Notes: generated by a model not told the origin, from the sequence alone. A DNA stretch of 64,000 nucleotides from Medakamo hakoo (GCA_026636295.1 CP089463.1:124001-188000); one strand, 5' to 3'. Counted from the first letter of the stretch, positions 39,049 to 49,719 are shown. Made by a program: numbers and translations.

Positions 39049-41322
39049 ATGACCACAGCGGACGCCCCACCCACACCCTCTCCGGAAGCCGCCGTAGGCA
39101 TCCTTGAATATGCAAGCCCAGGCCCAGGCTTCGCTGCCATCCTAAAACACCGGTTCACCGACTTTTGCGTGTCGGAGCTGCACCGGCCGTCGTCGCCGTC
39201 GACCAACAACCCAGCCGCCGCGCCCGTGCCCGTCGGCCTGCCACCCCGCCACGACGCCCGGGCGGAAGCGGCAGCCGTGGATGCAGCGGCCAAAGCAGCC
39301 CGTGCCGCTGAAGATGCTGCGCTGGTCAGTGCGGCTGCCGCCAAGGGTGAGGCGGGGGCGGGCGCCGCCGAGGCCGAGGAGCGCGACCCGCTGCCTGCCG
39401 CGGCCGCGACGCTGGCCCGCCTCACAACCGCCGACGCGGCGGCCGCCGTGCGCTCCATGCTGGACGCCGCGCTGGCGGACGCGTCTTCCTCCCCTCCCCC
39501 TGTCGACCTGCCGCCACTGGCGGACAAGGCGGCCCGGGCCGGCGTGCACGCGTGGGCCCGAGCCACGGCCGCGGCGCTGCCCGCCTTGGCCGGCCGCCTG
39601 GAAACGGCGACGGTCGCGGCGGGCGACGGCGGCGCCAGCGTCATCCGGGTCATTGTGTGGCCGCCTGGGCGGGCTGGTGGTGGTGGTGGTGGTGGTGGTG
39701 GCGGCCGTGGCCGCGGCCGTGGCAAGAAGCGCGGGCGCGACAGCGGCGGCGGCGGCGGCCCGCCCGGCCGCGACCCTCGCAACGCGGCCGAAGGCGCCTG
39801 GCCCGGCGGCCGGGCCGCGCCCTACTGCCACTTCACGCTCGTCAAGACCAACATGGAGACGGGCGCGGCGCTGGGCGCCCTGGCCCGGGCGGCCGGCGCG
39901 CGCCCCGACGCCTTTGCTGTTGCGGGCACCAAGGACAAGCGGGGCGTGACTGCCCAGCGCGTGTCGGCCTTCCGGCTCTCCGCGAGCGCCCTGGCGTCCG
40001 CCGCCGCCCGGGCGGCCGCGGGGTCGGGCAGCGGGCGCCTGCGCGTGGGTCACTTTTCGTACGAAGCCCGCCCCCTGTTCCTGGGCGACGCGGCGGGCAA
40101 CGCGTTCCGGCTGGTCCTGCGCGGCCTCGCGCCGCCCGACGCGCCCGCCGCGGACGCCGCCGCCGCGGCGCTGGGCGCCTCCGCCGGCTTCATCAACTAC
40201 TTTGGCCTGCAGCGGTTTGGCACGGGTGGGGCGCCCACCCACGCCGTGGGCGCCGCCCTGGCGGCCGGGCGCTGGGAAGCGGCGGCGCGGCTAATCCTGG
40301 CGCCGAGGCCGGACCGAAGCGGCGGCGGCAGCAGCGGCGGCAGCGGCGGCAGGCGCGACCAGGGCGACGCCGCCAAGGCGTCGTTCCTGGCCGGGTCGTG
40401 TTCCGCGGCGTCCGCCCTGGCCGCGCTGCCCCGGTCCGCGACCGCCGAACGGGCGCTCCTGGCGGCGCTGGGCCGGGCCCCGGCCGACTGGGCCGGCGCC
40501 CTGGGCGGCCTGCCCCGACCGCTCAAGTCTTTGTACACACACGCGCTCCAGGCAGCCCTGTGGAATGCGGCCGCGTCGGCGCGGGCGGCCGCGGGCGGGC
40601 GCGGCGGGGCGGGCGGGCGGGCGCTGGAGGGAGATTTGGTGGTGGTGGGCGGCCGCGGCGGGGACGACGGCGAGGACGGCGGCGGGGACGAGGACGGCGG
40701 CGCCGGGGGCGAGGAGGTCGAGGGCGGGCCGGCCCCGGCCCGCCCAGTGGCCGGCCCGCGCGCCCTGCCCCCCGTCCACGCTGTCACCGCGGACGAAGCG
40801 TGCGACCGCGCCTACAGCGCGGCCGACGTCGTCTTGCCCTTGCCAGGCTGGGCAACCTGGCCGCCGCCGCCCGGGCCGGGCGCGGACGCGGCGCGGGGCG
40901 CGGCGCGCGCGCTCGGCCTCGACCTGGACGCGCTTTTCCCGGGGCCCGCGCCGCCGGCCGCGCCGCCGGCCGGCCGGGCCTGGCTGCCCGGCGCCCGGGG
41001 CGGGTACCGCCGCCTGTTCCACGTGCCGGAGGGCGGCCTGGCCTGCGCCTGGCTGGCGCACGCGGGGCCGGACGAGGAGCTGCTGGTCCCGGAGGGGGAC
41101 GACGGCGCCGGCGTCGGGCCGCTCACGCCCGCTGCGGTGCCCTGGGCGCCGGGCGACCCCCTGCCGGCCGGCACGGCCCACGCCGCCCTGGCCCTCCGTT
41201 TCCGCTTGCCGCCGTCGGGGTACGCGACCATGGTGGTGCGTGAGCTGACGAAGCAGAGCACCGCCGCGCCGCCGCCGCAGCAGCAGGCGCAGCCAGCTTT
41301 AGAAGAGGAAAAAAACTTGTGA
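39049..41322 (+). CDS. PUS7: tRNA pseudouridine synthase, TruD/PUS7 family
   Basis: A single-exon gene of 757 residues with ATG at 39049. PUS7 converts uridine to pseudouridine in tRNA, U2 snRNA and mRNA. The start 'FAAILKHRFTDFCVSEL' is the family's N-terminal motif. After a large Ala-rich insertion (about 60-260, including a poly-Gly/RGRGRG stretch) come 'YCHFTLVKTNMETGAALGAL' and the catalytic 'VAGTKDKRGVTAQRVS' with Asp at residue 296. 'NAFRLVLRGL' and 'GFINYFGLQRFGTGGAPTHA' follow. The insertion domain contains an acidic Gly-rich loop, and the C-terminus has the expected 'LRFRLPPSGYATMVVRELTK'. The long low-complexity inserts are typical of this genome. No transit peptide is clear. Divergent from the exonuclease gene, 135 bp apart. 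Confidence 0.95.
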   Translation: MTTADAPPTPSPEAAVGILEYASPGPGFAAILKHRFTDFCVSELHRPSSPSTNNPAAAPVPVGLPPRHDARAEAAAVDAAAKAARAAEDAALVSAAAAKGEAGAGAAEAEERDPLPAAAATLARLTTADAAAAVRSMLDAALADASSSPPPVDLPPLADKAARAGVHAWARATAAALPALAGRLETATVAAGDGGASVIRVIVWPPGRAGGGGGGGGGGRGRGRGKKRGRDSGGGGGPPGRDPRNAAEGAWPGGRAAPYCHFTLVKTNMETGAALGALARAAGARPDAFAVAGTKDKRGVTAQRVSAFRLSASALASAAARAAAGSGSGRLRVGHFSYEARPLFLGDAAGNAFRLVLRGLAPPDAPAADAAAAALGASAGFINYFGLQRFGTGGAPTHAVGAALAAGRWEAAARLILAPRPDRSGGGSSGGSGGRRDQGDAAKASFLAGSCSAASALAALPRSATAERALLAALGRAPADWAGALGGLPRPLKSLYTHALQAALWNAAASARAAAGGRGGAGGRALEGDLVVVGGRGGDDGEDGGGDEDGGAGGEEVEGGPAPARPVAGPRALPPVHAVTADEACDRAYSAADVVLPLPGWATWPPPPGPGADAARGAARALGLDLDALFPGPAPPAAPPAGRAWLPGARGGYRRLFHVPEGGLACAWLAHAGPDEELLVPEGDDGAGVGPLTPAAVPWAPGDPLPAGTAHAALALRFRLPPSGYATMVVRELTKQSTAAPPPQQQAQPALEEEKNL

Positions 41323-41365
41323 TCAAAGCACACTCTGCAACAAAAGGACTCGCAACCCCCCACTC

Positions 41366-43270
41366 TCACACGCCACCCTCTTCCGCTCCGCCCGCCCAGC
41401 AAGCCCACCGGCCCGGCCGGCGGTGGTGGGGCGCCCCGGGCGCCCCACCACCGCCGAAGGGCGAGGCAGGCGAAGGAGAGGGGCGGCCAAAGAGGCGGGC
41501 CCAAAGCCCGCGGCTGCCACCGCCTCCACTCCCATGCACCACCCGCCGCGGCGGGGGCGTGTCCGCCGGCGGCACCGCGCCGTCCGGGCCCGCCAGCGGG
41601 GCCACCGCATCCCCCTTCTCCGTGCGGATGGCACCCACACTCACGGGCGCGTCCCAGGCCGAATCGGAGCGGACGTGGCCGGAGGAGGCGGGAGAGAGCG
41701 TGGGCGGTGGTGGTGGTGGTGGTGGTGGTGGGGCAGCAGGCACAGCCCCGCTGGCCGCGCGGCTGGGGCTGGCCTGCAACCCGACGCCGGGGCCACAGCA
41801 CAGCGCGGACGCGACCGCACCCCCTCCCCGGTCCAGCGCGCCCAGCATGAACGCCAGGGACCGGGCGGACGCGCCGGGCGCGCCGGCCGCGGACCGGGGC
41901 GGCACCAGGCCGCGAGCGTCCCAAAATTGGCGCCAGGCGGCGGAGGAGGCTGCGGCATCGCCCGCAGCCAGAGCAGCGGACGGAGACGCGGGTCCGGCCG
42001 CAAACCAGAGGGCGGCGGTCGGGGGTTGGGCCGGCGGGACGGGAGGTGGCGAGTTTTCGTCCGGCGGTGCCGCGCCGACCGCGGCAGCAGCAGCCGCAAC
42101 AACCGCCGCTTTGGGCAGCGGCCGCGGCGGCGACACGGACCGGGACAGGGACCGGGAGGGGAGGACACGCAGGGACAGAGAGGGTGAGGCGGACCGGGCG
42201 AGGGGCAGGGACCGGGCCCGGCCGCGGCGGGGCGGGGACGGCGTGGCAGCGGCGGACGCGGACGCGGTCGTGCCGCCCCCACCCCACCCGCCGAGCCAGC
42301 GGCGCGGCCGGGACGGTGGCGGCGGGGCGCCTTCGACTTCATGCTCCTCCTCCTCCTCCTCCTCCTCCAACAGCTCGTCGGCCGCGTCGAAAAAGACGTC
42401 GCCGTCGAGGGAGACCGGAGGCGCGGGCGCGGTGGTGGCGGCGGGTTCGGCCGGTGCGCCCACCACCCCGCCACCTCCGCCACCCGCCGCCCCGCCGGCC
42501 GGCCCGCCCGCCGGCGTCAGGGCCAGCAACGCCTGCATGGCCGGCCACACCCAGGCGACCCGCCCGCACAGCGGACGGCCGGACAGCAGCAGTTCCGCGC
42601 CGCGCGGCAGGGCCAGGGCCTCGGCCCGGAAGGCCGCCCAGGCGGACCCGATGGCCGGCAGGCCGGCATACACCTTCCTCAGGTTGTCCGTCACGCCCGC
42701 CTCGATGAGGCGCCCCACGCCCAGGGGCAGGCGGAACTCGACGTCGCCCTCCAGCGTCTGCAGCGTGGACCCGGGGCCGTCCGGCCCCTGCTCGATGGTC
42801 AGGACGGAGCGGACGGTGGCGGCCCCGGCGAGCACGGGCGGCAGGGAGAGCACGGGCAGGGTGTACGGCCCGCCGGCCGGCAGGCGGGCCGGGTCGTACG
42901 TGATGACGTCCGTGTAGGCCAGGCCGCCGCCGCCGCCGGCGGCGGCGGCGTGCGGCCCGCCACCCCGGCCGGACGCGGTGGGCGCGGCCGCAGCGCCAGG
43001 CAGGATGGCGCCCAGCCGCGCCCGGTGGGCGGGCGACACAAAGGCCAGCGGGTCCGGGCGCGTGACAAACGTGTACGCCTCCGCGCCGGGTGCCGCCGCC
43101 GCACCGCCGCCGGCGGACGGCGGCCCCGCCGCGTCCCGCCCGTCCACGATGTCCAGCGGGCCCAGGCGCAGCGACCGGGACAGCAGCGCCCTGAACGCGT
43201 CGGAGTCGCGCTCCAGGAAGTAGGACGTGTGGTCCAGGGGCAGGATCGCCGAGAACTTGAAGTGGACCAT
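41366..43270 (-). CDS. Probable VASt/START-like lipid-binding protein with long disordered tail
   Basis: A single-exon gene of 634 residues; ATG at 43270. I do not recognise an exact family. Residues 1-245 look like a SRPBCC-type fold: 'MVHFKFSAILPLDHTSYFLE', 'RDSDAFRALLSRSLRLG', 'YTDVITYDPARLPAGGPYTL', 'TIEQGPDGPGSTLQTLEGDV', 'FRLPLGVGRLIEAGVTDNLR' and 'KVYAGLPAIGSAWAAFRAEA'. The strand-strand-long-helix end resembles VASt or phosphatidylinositol-transfer-like domains. From about 270 the protein is disordered: acidic 'ELLEEEEEEEEHEVEG', Ser/Arg-rich 'SLSLRVLPSRSLSRSVSP', His-free Pro runs, and a Gly/Pro-rich end. Lipid binding with a regulatory tail is inference. Codon use matches the neighbours. 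Confidence 0.72.
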   Translation of the reverse strand: MVHFKFSAILPLDHTSYFLERDSDAFRALLSRSLRLGPLDIVDGRDAAGPPSAGGGAAAAPGAEAYTFVTRPDPLAFVSPAHRARLGAILPGAAAAPTASGRGGGPHAAAAGGGGGLAYTDVITYDPARLPAGGPYTLPVLSLPPVLAGAATVRSVLTIEQGPDGPGSTLQTLEGDVEFRLPLGVGRLIEAGVTDNLRKVYAGLPAIGSAWAAFRAEALALPRGAELLLSGRPLCGRVAWVWPAMQALLALTPAGGPAGGAAGGGGGGVVGAPAEPAATTAPAPPVSLDGDVFFDAADELLEEEEEEEEHEVEGAPPPPSRPRRWLGGWGGGGTTASASAAATPSPPRRGRARSLPLARSASPSLSLRVLPSRSLSRSVSPPRPLPKAAVVAAAAAAVGAAPPDENSPPPVPPAQPPTAALWFAAGPASPSAALAAGDAAASSAAWRQFWDARGLVPPRSAAGAPGASARSLAFMLGALDRGGGAVASALCCGPGVGLQASPSRAASGAVPAAPPPPPPPPPPTLSPASSGHVRSDSAWDAPVSVGAIRTEKGDAVAPLAGPDGAVPPADTPPPRRVVHGSGGGGSRGLWARLFGRPSPSPASPFGGGGAPGAPHHRRPGRWACWAGGAEEGGV

Positions 43271-44065
43271 GGCGGGTGCGCGCCCCGGGTGTGGTGGGAC
43301 CGGGTTGCCCGCCGGGGGTGGGAGGGGCGGGGACGGCGGGGAAGGGGGGGGGGGGAGGGAAGGGTGGCGCAAAGGTGTCGCCTCGCGCGCGGGCACGAGG
43401 AAACAAATGCGCTCCCGTTGTCCACGCCCGACTGTGGAGGGACTTCGACGCAGTCTCCCAACCCCTGTGCCGAGTATTCCTGGATGTGGACGTCAGTCGC
43501 ACGAAAGTTTCAGGGGCTGGATGACGGCAACAGGGTCTCTGCGCGGCTGAGACGGACTGCGACAGAACAAATGCGGCTGTTGGGGGCCGTTTCCTCGCCG
43601 GCCGGACGGGGTAGCGCACGGCCGGGCTCTCGGTCGGGCGACAGTTGTACAAAAAAGGCTGGAGACTCAGGCCCGATGGATAGGAAGTGTCGGAACGCGT
43701 CTACAACGTCCGGGCCGACGTCGGAAAGACGAGGCTGTGCGGCCGCGTGAACGCAGCTTTGCGGCCGTCCGTGCAGAGCGAAGCGACGCTCCTCCCCACT
43801 CGCTCTTTCTCCCCTCCTTCCGGCACGCGAAAAACGCTCAATCGCGCGCGCGGACCTGCACTCGCCCGCGCACCCGCTGACTAGGCAGTGACTTTGGCCA
43901 CTCACCCGAGGCCGCACGTGAGGGCCAACCGCGTCCCGTTGGCGCGCACCCCTCTCGCGCCGCGAATTCTTGGCCGCGCGTTTTTTTCTTCGCCGACACA
44001 CAACGCACGCCCGCCACCACGCCCGCGCTGCCTCTCAACAGACCAGCAACGGGTACACGGCCACC
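43271..44065. other. Divergent intergenic region, 795 bp
   Basis: It separates the VASt-like gene (-) from the glycosyltransferase gene (+). Composition drops from the coding bias. Open frames of 65-160 codons exist on both strands but show no protein-like pattern. No repeats longer than a G9 run (near 43350), no RNA gene recognised. It presumably holds both promoters. Confidence 0.5.
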
Positions 44066-45831
44066 ATGCGCCCACCGCTGGCACCATCCCGCCCCGGCGG
44101 TAGCAACGGCGCCGGGCCCAGCGGCAGCGGAGCACACACACCGAGCACCACCGCTCTCCAATCGTCCTGGGCCGACCTGGCCGGCCGCGCCCTGGGCGGC
44201 GCTGCCCTAGGTTTCGCGGGCGTGAGCCTGGCCCTGCGCCTGCTGGGCGGCGTGGGGCCTGGCGGAGGTGGGAACCTGCTGGTGCGTTTTTTTGTGTGTC
44301 CGCCCGCCCGCCGCGCGCGCGCGCTTAGCTGGTCGTCGTCGACCCGGGGTCGCGCCTCACCCCCCATCCATCGCCCCATCATCCTCCAACAGTCCGCCTC
44401 CACCTGCGCCGCCCCACCGGAGCCCTGGCACTTGCATTCCTTAAACTGGGGCGACGGCACGGCCGACGGCGATGTGGCGGGCGGCCGCATATGTGCGCCC
44501 TCCCCCGTCGGCGCCGTCAACGCGGCGGGCGGGCGGCACGGCGGGCGCTGCGGCTCGTCCGTCGGCACGCCCAAAGTCGCCCTCCTTTTCTTAACAAAGG
44601 GCGCCATGCCGCACGACGCCATGTGGGCGGCCTGGCTGGAGGGCGCGGCTGGAGTGGTGCCCTCAGACTGCGCAGCGGCGGCGGGCTGTGCGGACCCGGC
44701 CGTCCTGCCCCGCCTGCGCGACGAGTGCAAGGCCGGCGGTGGGGAAGACCCGCTGTACCGCCAGGGCCTGTTTTCTGTGTACGTCCACGTGCCAAAAGGC
44801 GGCAGCCTGGACTCCTCGGCCCCGGGCAGCCCGTTCACGCCCAGGACCCTCATCGCCGGGCGGGTCGCGACGGAGTGGGGCGGCTTCACGCTCGCGTCGG
44901 CGACAAAGGCCCTCATGCGCGCCGCGCTGGCCGACCCGGCCAACCAGCGGTTTGCGCTCCTGTCCGAGGCGTGCGTGCCACTGTACTCTCCCCAGGTGTG
45001 AGAAGGGGGCGGGGAGGAAACACGCGGACAAAACGGCGGCACTTGTTTTTGTGTGTTGTGTCCATCCCATCCCTCACCACCACCACCACCACCACCACCA
45101 CCCCAAAAAAAAAACAGACCGTCTACGCCCAGCTCATGTACAACCCGGCCTCCCGCATCAACGCCTGCCCCGACGGCGTCAAACCGGACTGGCCGCTGGA
45201 CCATTACCGGTACACCTGGCGCATGGAAGGCGCGACGGGCGGCGCGCTGACCGGCGACAAGTGGCGGAAATCCCACCAGTGGGTTGGCCTGACGCGCAAG
45301 CACGCCCGGGCTGTCGCGGACGACACCGAAATCGCTGCCGCTTTCGAGAAACACTGCACCAATGCCATGGACCCGGACAGGGGGGTGTGGCGGTCGTGCT
45401 TCAGCGACGAACACTATTTCGCGACGCTCCTCGCGTTGAGGGGCTGGGGCGAGGGCCCGGGCGAAACCGACTGCGAAGGCGACATGACGCACACGGTCTG
45501 GTGCCGTGGAGGCGGGTGCGAGGGCGACGCCAAGCTGCACCCGAAGCACTACAATGCCAGCGAAGCGACAGAAGCGACGCTGCTGGCCATCCGGCGGGGC
45601 GGGGCAGCGCCCGGGGCCGAGTGCAGCGACGGGGGCGCGGCCGCGGCCGCGCACGGGCTGCTCGTCCCGGCCGCCGCCGTCGGGCGGGCGGGACGCTGTG
45701 CGGGTGGTGGCGCCGCGCTCATGCACGGACGGTGCTCCCTGTTTGCGAGGAAATTCAATGCGGATGCTGCGGGAGCGGTGCGGGGCGCGGTGGCGGCCCT
45801 GGCGGCCCGGGATGGGCGGGAGCAGTGCTGA
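44066..45831 (+). CDS. GT14-type core-2/I-branching beta-1,6-N-acetylglucosaminyltransferase-like protein (three exons)
   Basis: Exons 44066-44281, 44393-44995 and 45118-45831 (donors GTGCGT and GTGTGA, all phase 0) give 510 residues. The layout is a type II Golgi glycosyltransferase: a short cytosolic tail, a membrane segment around 'ALGGAALGFAGVSLALRLL' (about 44-65), then the catalytic domain. Family motifs: 'KVALLFLTKGAMPHDAMWAA', 'FSVYVHVPKGGSLDSSAPGS', 'RVATEWGGFTLASATKALMR', 'NQRFALLSEACVPLYSP', 'KWRKSHQWVGLTRKHARAVA' and 'SDEHYFATLLALRG'. These match plant GT14/DUF266 proteins, which add sugars to wall glycoproteins. Donor and acceptor are unknown. Intron 2 carries a CAC repeat and a poly-A run before the 3' splice site. 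Confidence 0.93.
45076..45102. repeat. (CAC)n microsatellite in intron 2 of the GT14 gene
   Basis: Nine perfect CAC/ACC triplets, followed by CCCC, a run of A and the CAG acceptor at 45115-45117. Confidence 0.9.
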
Positions 45832-45925
45832 GGGAAGGGGAGAGAGAGAGGGGGGCGCGCACAGGTTGGCGAAGACCCCCATACAGAAAACAACGGACTC
45901 GCCCCGCCGCGCAATTTTATTGCCC

Positions 45926-48489
45926 ATGGCCGCGCCCGGCACGTCCGGCGCACCGGCGCCCGTGGCCACGTCGCCACGGCGTCTGGGCAGCATTGGCTTG
46001 TCATTGATGCGCACCGTCTCGACGCCGCGCCATTTTGAAGAGCGGGAGGCGGGGGCGGACTCGTCGACGGTCCGTGTTTTTTTTTGGTGGTTGAGTCCGC
46101 CTGCGGGGAGCCCGGCGCCGGCACGTGCGCGAGCGTGCCACAGCCTTGCCTCCCCTTGAGCTTGACTTCAAGGTCCTCCAAACGAGCTTCGCAGTAGCGA
46201 AGCTGGCATCGGAACGCCGATGCGTGCGGTGCGGCGCGTTTTTCTCTGGCCCAAGAGGCCATTGCCTTGCTGCGCGCACGACCGCCACTCGCGGCCGGGC
46301 CGCCCCCTGGCCCGCTGTGCGGCGCGCGCCCCAAACTCTGCGCGAGGCTTCCAAGCATCAGACTGGCGCGGAGGAGGGGTTGCGATGGCCTGGACTTTTG
46401 GCATTCTCGTCGGCGCGACGAGATTCGGCCGCGCGCGCGACGACAGACGGCGCCCGCCTAGCCGGCGGCCCACACCCTCACTCCACTCCACCACTCCACC
46501 ACCCCCACCCCCTCCATCCGCGCCCAGGCCCGCGACAAGCTCACCGCCCTGCTCGCCGTGCTCCTGCGCATCCTCCTCTCCCCCGCCCTGCTCCTCCGCT
46601 CACTCCTCACCGCGCCGGACATGGTCGTCTGGAACGAGCCGTGCGGGTACCGGTCCCCCGGCTGGCGCCAGTGGGCGGAAAAGGCGGCGGGCAAGTCGCG
46701 CTCCCTGCGCCGGACCTCCGCCCGGGCCATCGCCTCCACCGTCGGCCGGGCCGTCGCCATGGAGCACGCCGTCGAAGCGGACGTCCGCCTCGTCCTGCGC
46801 CGGTTCTGGGAGAGCGGGCGGACGAGCGCGATGCTGACGCTCCAGGCCGCGCTCTACTACTCCGCCCTGCACGTCCTCTGGTTCTTCGGCGTGCACCACC
46901 TCATCTTCCACTTCAAGCACGACTTGGAGTGGGCGGTCTGCGCCCTGTCGCGCACGTTCCACACCACGGCGGCCGGCGAAAAGGTGCAGTACACCCTGCT
47001 GTCCGCGATGGACCCGGACTACCCGACGCCGTACGGACCGGCCGGCTTCCCCTGGGGGCCGGCCCTGGACGACGCCCGCAACGCGCACTTCCTGTCCCTG
47101 GCCTGCAAGGCCGTCTACGAAGACGAGCGCATCGTCCGGGACCTGGTGGAGGACCGGTGGGGGCTGAGCCTGCTGCACTACGCCCGCGTGCCCGCGCACT
47201 GGACGCACACGTACTGGGTGCCGGACCTGGTGTGGTTTGCGGCCCGCGCCCCGCGCTCCGGCGCGATCATCCTGGCGTTCAAGGGCGCGGACCCGCTGTG
47301 GCAGGTGTCGCTGAAAGCCGACCCGCCCATCTCCAAGCGGGAGCGGACGGGGCTGGCCGGCCAGGTGCACTGCGGCCTGTGGCGCGGGCTGAAGCAGGCC
47401 GCGCCGGGGGCGCCCGCCGGCACGTCTATCTGGGACACCATCGTGTCCGTCCTGCGCCGGGTGCCGCCCGGGCCCGGCGGCCGCCCCGCGCCCGTCTGGT
47501 TGGCGGGGCACTCGTTGGGCGGCGGCCTGGCGGCGCTGACGGCGGCGCTGCTGGCGTCGCGCTGCCCCGACATCGCGCCCCGCCTCGCGGCCGTGTTCAC
47601 GTACGCGGCGCCTCGCTTTGGCGACGCCGCCTTTGCGGCCTCCTTCGACGCCACGTTCGCGGGGCGGGCCTTCCGGTACGTCAACGCGTCGGACATGGTG
47701 TGCAAGCTGCCGCCCGGGTGGGGGTACGCCCACCCGGCGGCCGAGCGGTTCATCAGCTCCGTGCCCGTGGCCGCGCGCACCACGCCCGCGGCCGCGCGCT
47801 CGGCGTCGGGCCGCATCCTGCGGGCGGAAGACGACCCGGCGGGCGTGGCCGCGGCAGCGCTGCGCGAAGACCGGTGGGGATACTGGTACAGCCTGCGCAA
47901 GCTGTGGGCGGGCGGGGCGGAGGGCGGCGTGGTGGTGGAGGGCGACGGCGACGGCCCGTCCACGTCCGCGGCCGGTCCCGCCCTGGCCCGCCGCGCGTCG
48001 TCCCACCCCCTCGTCCCGCCGGAACGCGCCACCCGCCGCGTCGCCCGCGCCCTGCTGTTTGCCATGCCCGGCTTTTCCGACCACTTCCTGTGCGACTACG
48101 AGCGCGCGCTGCGGGAGGAACTGCCGGCGGCGATGGCGGCCGACGCGGCGCGCGGCGCGGCCGACCTGCGCGCGGCGGCGGCCGCGGCGGCGGCAGCCAG
48201 TGGGCGGCCCCTGGCGCCCGTTGCGACGGGTGTCGAGAGCGCGGCCGCGTCTGTGCGTCACCGGCGGTGTTCGGCTGAGGTGGAACCGGCGTGCACGCCG
48301 TCCTCGCCCTTTGCGGTCGTCCAGCTGGCGGCTGATGGGAGCGGTGGCGGCGGCAACGGCGGCGGTGGAAAAGGCCCCGGCACCGTGCCGGCGCTGGAGG
48401 TGGCGGCGGTGGCTGCGACGGCGACGACCGCGTCGATGCTGTCGCCTGGGCGGCCGCCGCGGGTGCCCCGTCACTCGCACGACGAATGA
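45926..48489 (+). CDS. Class 3 lipase, diacylglycerol-lipase-like (two exons)
   Basis: Exon 2 is 46528-48489 and is certain. Exon 1 is proposed as 45926-46069 (48 codons, MAAPGTSGAPAPVATSPRRL...), donor GTCCGT, phase 0, total 701 residues. An alternative 9-nt first exon (46220-46228, donor GTGCGG) also fits the phase. After the join, 'LTALLAVLLRILLSPALLL' is a hydrophobic N-terminal segment. The alpha/beta-hydrolase core has 'AIILAFKGADPLWQ', 'GQVHCGLWRGLKQA', 'PVWLAGHSLGGGLAALTAAL' with the nucleophile Ser at about 377, 'VFTYAAPRFGDAAFAASF' and 'FRYVNASDMVCKLPPG' with a candidate Asp. It resembles plant and DAGL-type class 3 lipases acting on glycerolipids. The C-terminal 200 residues are disordered. 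Confidence 0.87.
46185..46204. other. Small perfect hairpin in the lipase intron
   Basis: An 8-bp stem (agcttcgc / gcgaagct) with an AGTA loop, inside the proposed 458-nt first intron of the lipase gene. Its short size makes chance possible. Confidence 0.35.
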
Positions 48490-48816
48490 CGGGCGGTGTG
48501 GGTGGAATGGGGACATGGACGGATGGAGGGAGGAGGGTTGGTGTGGCCCCGTCCCTCGCGCACTAGGCGCGAGGTTGGAGGGCGTGCGTTGATAGTGAGG
48601 GCTGCGTTGTTGGGGGGTGGTGCTGCTGCTGCTGCGTGTGCTGCTGCTGGGGAAAGAGGAAGGGTGGGGATGCGCGCAATCCGCGTTATTGGGGGCGGGG
48701 CGTGGTTGGCGGGTTTGTTGATGGAAGTCCATCAAAAATCCACAAAACGCCGTTCCCTCCAATTTGTGTTTCACGCGCGTCCGCCACGCTCGCCAGCACT
48801 CCGACAGCCGCCCGCC
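48490..48816. other. Intergenic gap, 327 bp, with GCT repeat
   Basis: Between the lipase and the F-box/LRR gene, both plus strand. A short (GCT)n-like tract lies near 48622-48652. No gene seen. Confidence 0.55.
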
Positions 48817-49719
48817 ATGTCGGGGCGGACGTCAATCATTGACCTGAACTACGATTGCCTCGAGTTGATCATGGCGCACGTCGCGTGGGGCGCCGACCGC
48901 CCGCCCGACGGGCACCCCGCAGACGCGCCGACCAGCCCCGACGCGGCCGCGCTCGCCCACCCGGCCGCGGCCTGCGCCGCCCTGCGCACGGCCGCCCACG
49001 CCATTTTGGCCCGGTGCCCGTCCATCGACCTCACACCAACGCGCGTGTGCACGTCCATCCTGTGCTCGAAGCGGCCGTCGCCGGCCGACCTGGCGGCCGT
49101 CGCGCCGACCGTCGTCGCCCTCCTGTCCCGCGCGGCGTCGGCTGTCGCCGTCGACCTGTCCAGGGGGCACGCCTTCATCACCGACGCCGCCCTGGACGCC
49201 CTGGTCAGCAGCGGCGCGGCGGCCAGGATGGAGCGCCTGTGCATCGACCACTGCACCCGGCTGACGGCCGCTGGCCTGTGCCGCTTTTCGGCCGCCGCGC
49301 CGGCGCTGCGCGCCCTGTCCGCGGCCGGCGTGCCCGCCGCGGGCGAGCCCGGCGCCCTGGCCGGCTTCACGTCCTTGACGCACTTGGATGTGTCCTGGGT
49401 GCGCGGATCCGGCGCGCCCGCGCCATTAAGCCCACGCCTGTCGACCGCACGCCTGCGCGGCTGCGACGCGCTGTGCGACGCGTCCCTCCCCGCCCTGCTG
49501 CCGTCGCCCCGCCTCGCGCACTTGGACATCGCGTTCACGGCCGTGTCCGACGCGGGCCTGATCGCCATCGCGCGCGGGTGCCCCGCCCTGCGGAGCTTGA
49601 CCGTCGCGAATTCGGAGCGGTGCGACGAGATCTGGAGCACGGGCTTTTTCAGCCTCGGCGGGCTGCGGCGGTTTCGAGCGGCCGCGCCGGGGGTGGAGGT
49701 CGTGCTGGTGAGCAGTTGA
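48817..49719 (+). CDS. F-box/LRR (AMN1-like) protein
   Basis: A single-exon gene of 300 residues; ATG at 48817 (context CCCGCCATGTCG). The N-terminus 'SIIDLNYDCLELIMAHVAW' resembles an F-box start. Cys-containing leucine-rich repeats follow: 'SSGAAARMERLCIDHCTRLT', 'GLCRFSAAAPALRALSAAGV', 'GFTSLTHLDVSWVRGSG', 'LPSPRLAHLDIAFTAVSDAG' and 'GLIAIARGCPALRSLTVANS'. These give an AMN1/FBXL-type horseshoe that would select substrates for an SCF ligase. The protein is short for an F-box/LRR, and the F-box is weak (a large Ala/Pro insert breaks it), so an RNI-like protein without SKP1 binding is the alternative. A TGTAA motif at 49745, 26 bp past the stop, may be the green-algal poly(A) signal. Confidence 0.82.
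   Translation: MSGRTSIIDLNYDCLELIMAHVAWGADRPPDGHPADAPTSPDAAALAHPAAACAALRTAAHAILARCPSIDLTPTRVCTSILCSKRPSPADLAAVAPTVVALLSRAASAVAVDLSRGHAFITDAALDALVSSGAAARMERLCIDHCTRLTAAGLCRFSAAAPALRALSAAGVPAAGEPGALAGFTSLTHLDVSWVRGSGAPAPLSPRLSTARLRGCDALCDASLPALLPSPRLAHLDIAFTAVSDAGLIAIARGCPALRSLTVANSERCDEIWSTGFFSLGGLRRFRAAAPGVEVVLVSS

Noticed and set aside
38490-39782. Long minus-strand frame across the 5' ends of the exonuclease and PUS7 genes
   Set aside because: It covers intergenic DNA and the antisense of PUS7. The exonuclease exon is read in another frame, supported by phase-consistent splicing.
43510-44001. 163-codon minus-strand frame in the 795-bp divergent gap
   Set aside because: Composition is not like neighbouring proteins, there is no domain, and it would overlap the promoters of both flanking genes.
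46220-46228. Nine-base first exon (ATGCGTGCG) for the lipase
   Set aside because: It fits the phase with donor GTGCGG, but the exon at 45926-46069 gives a normal protein start of 48 residues. Kept only as an alternative.
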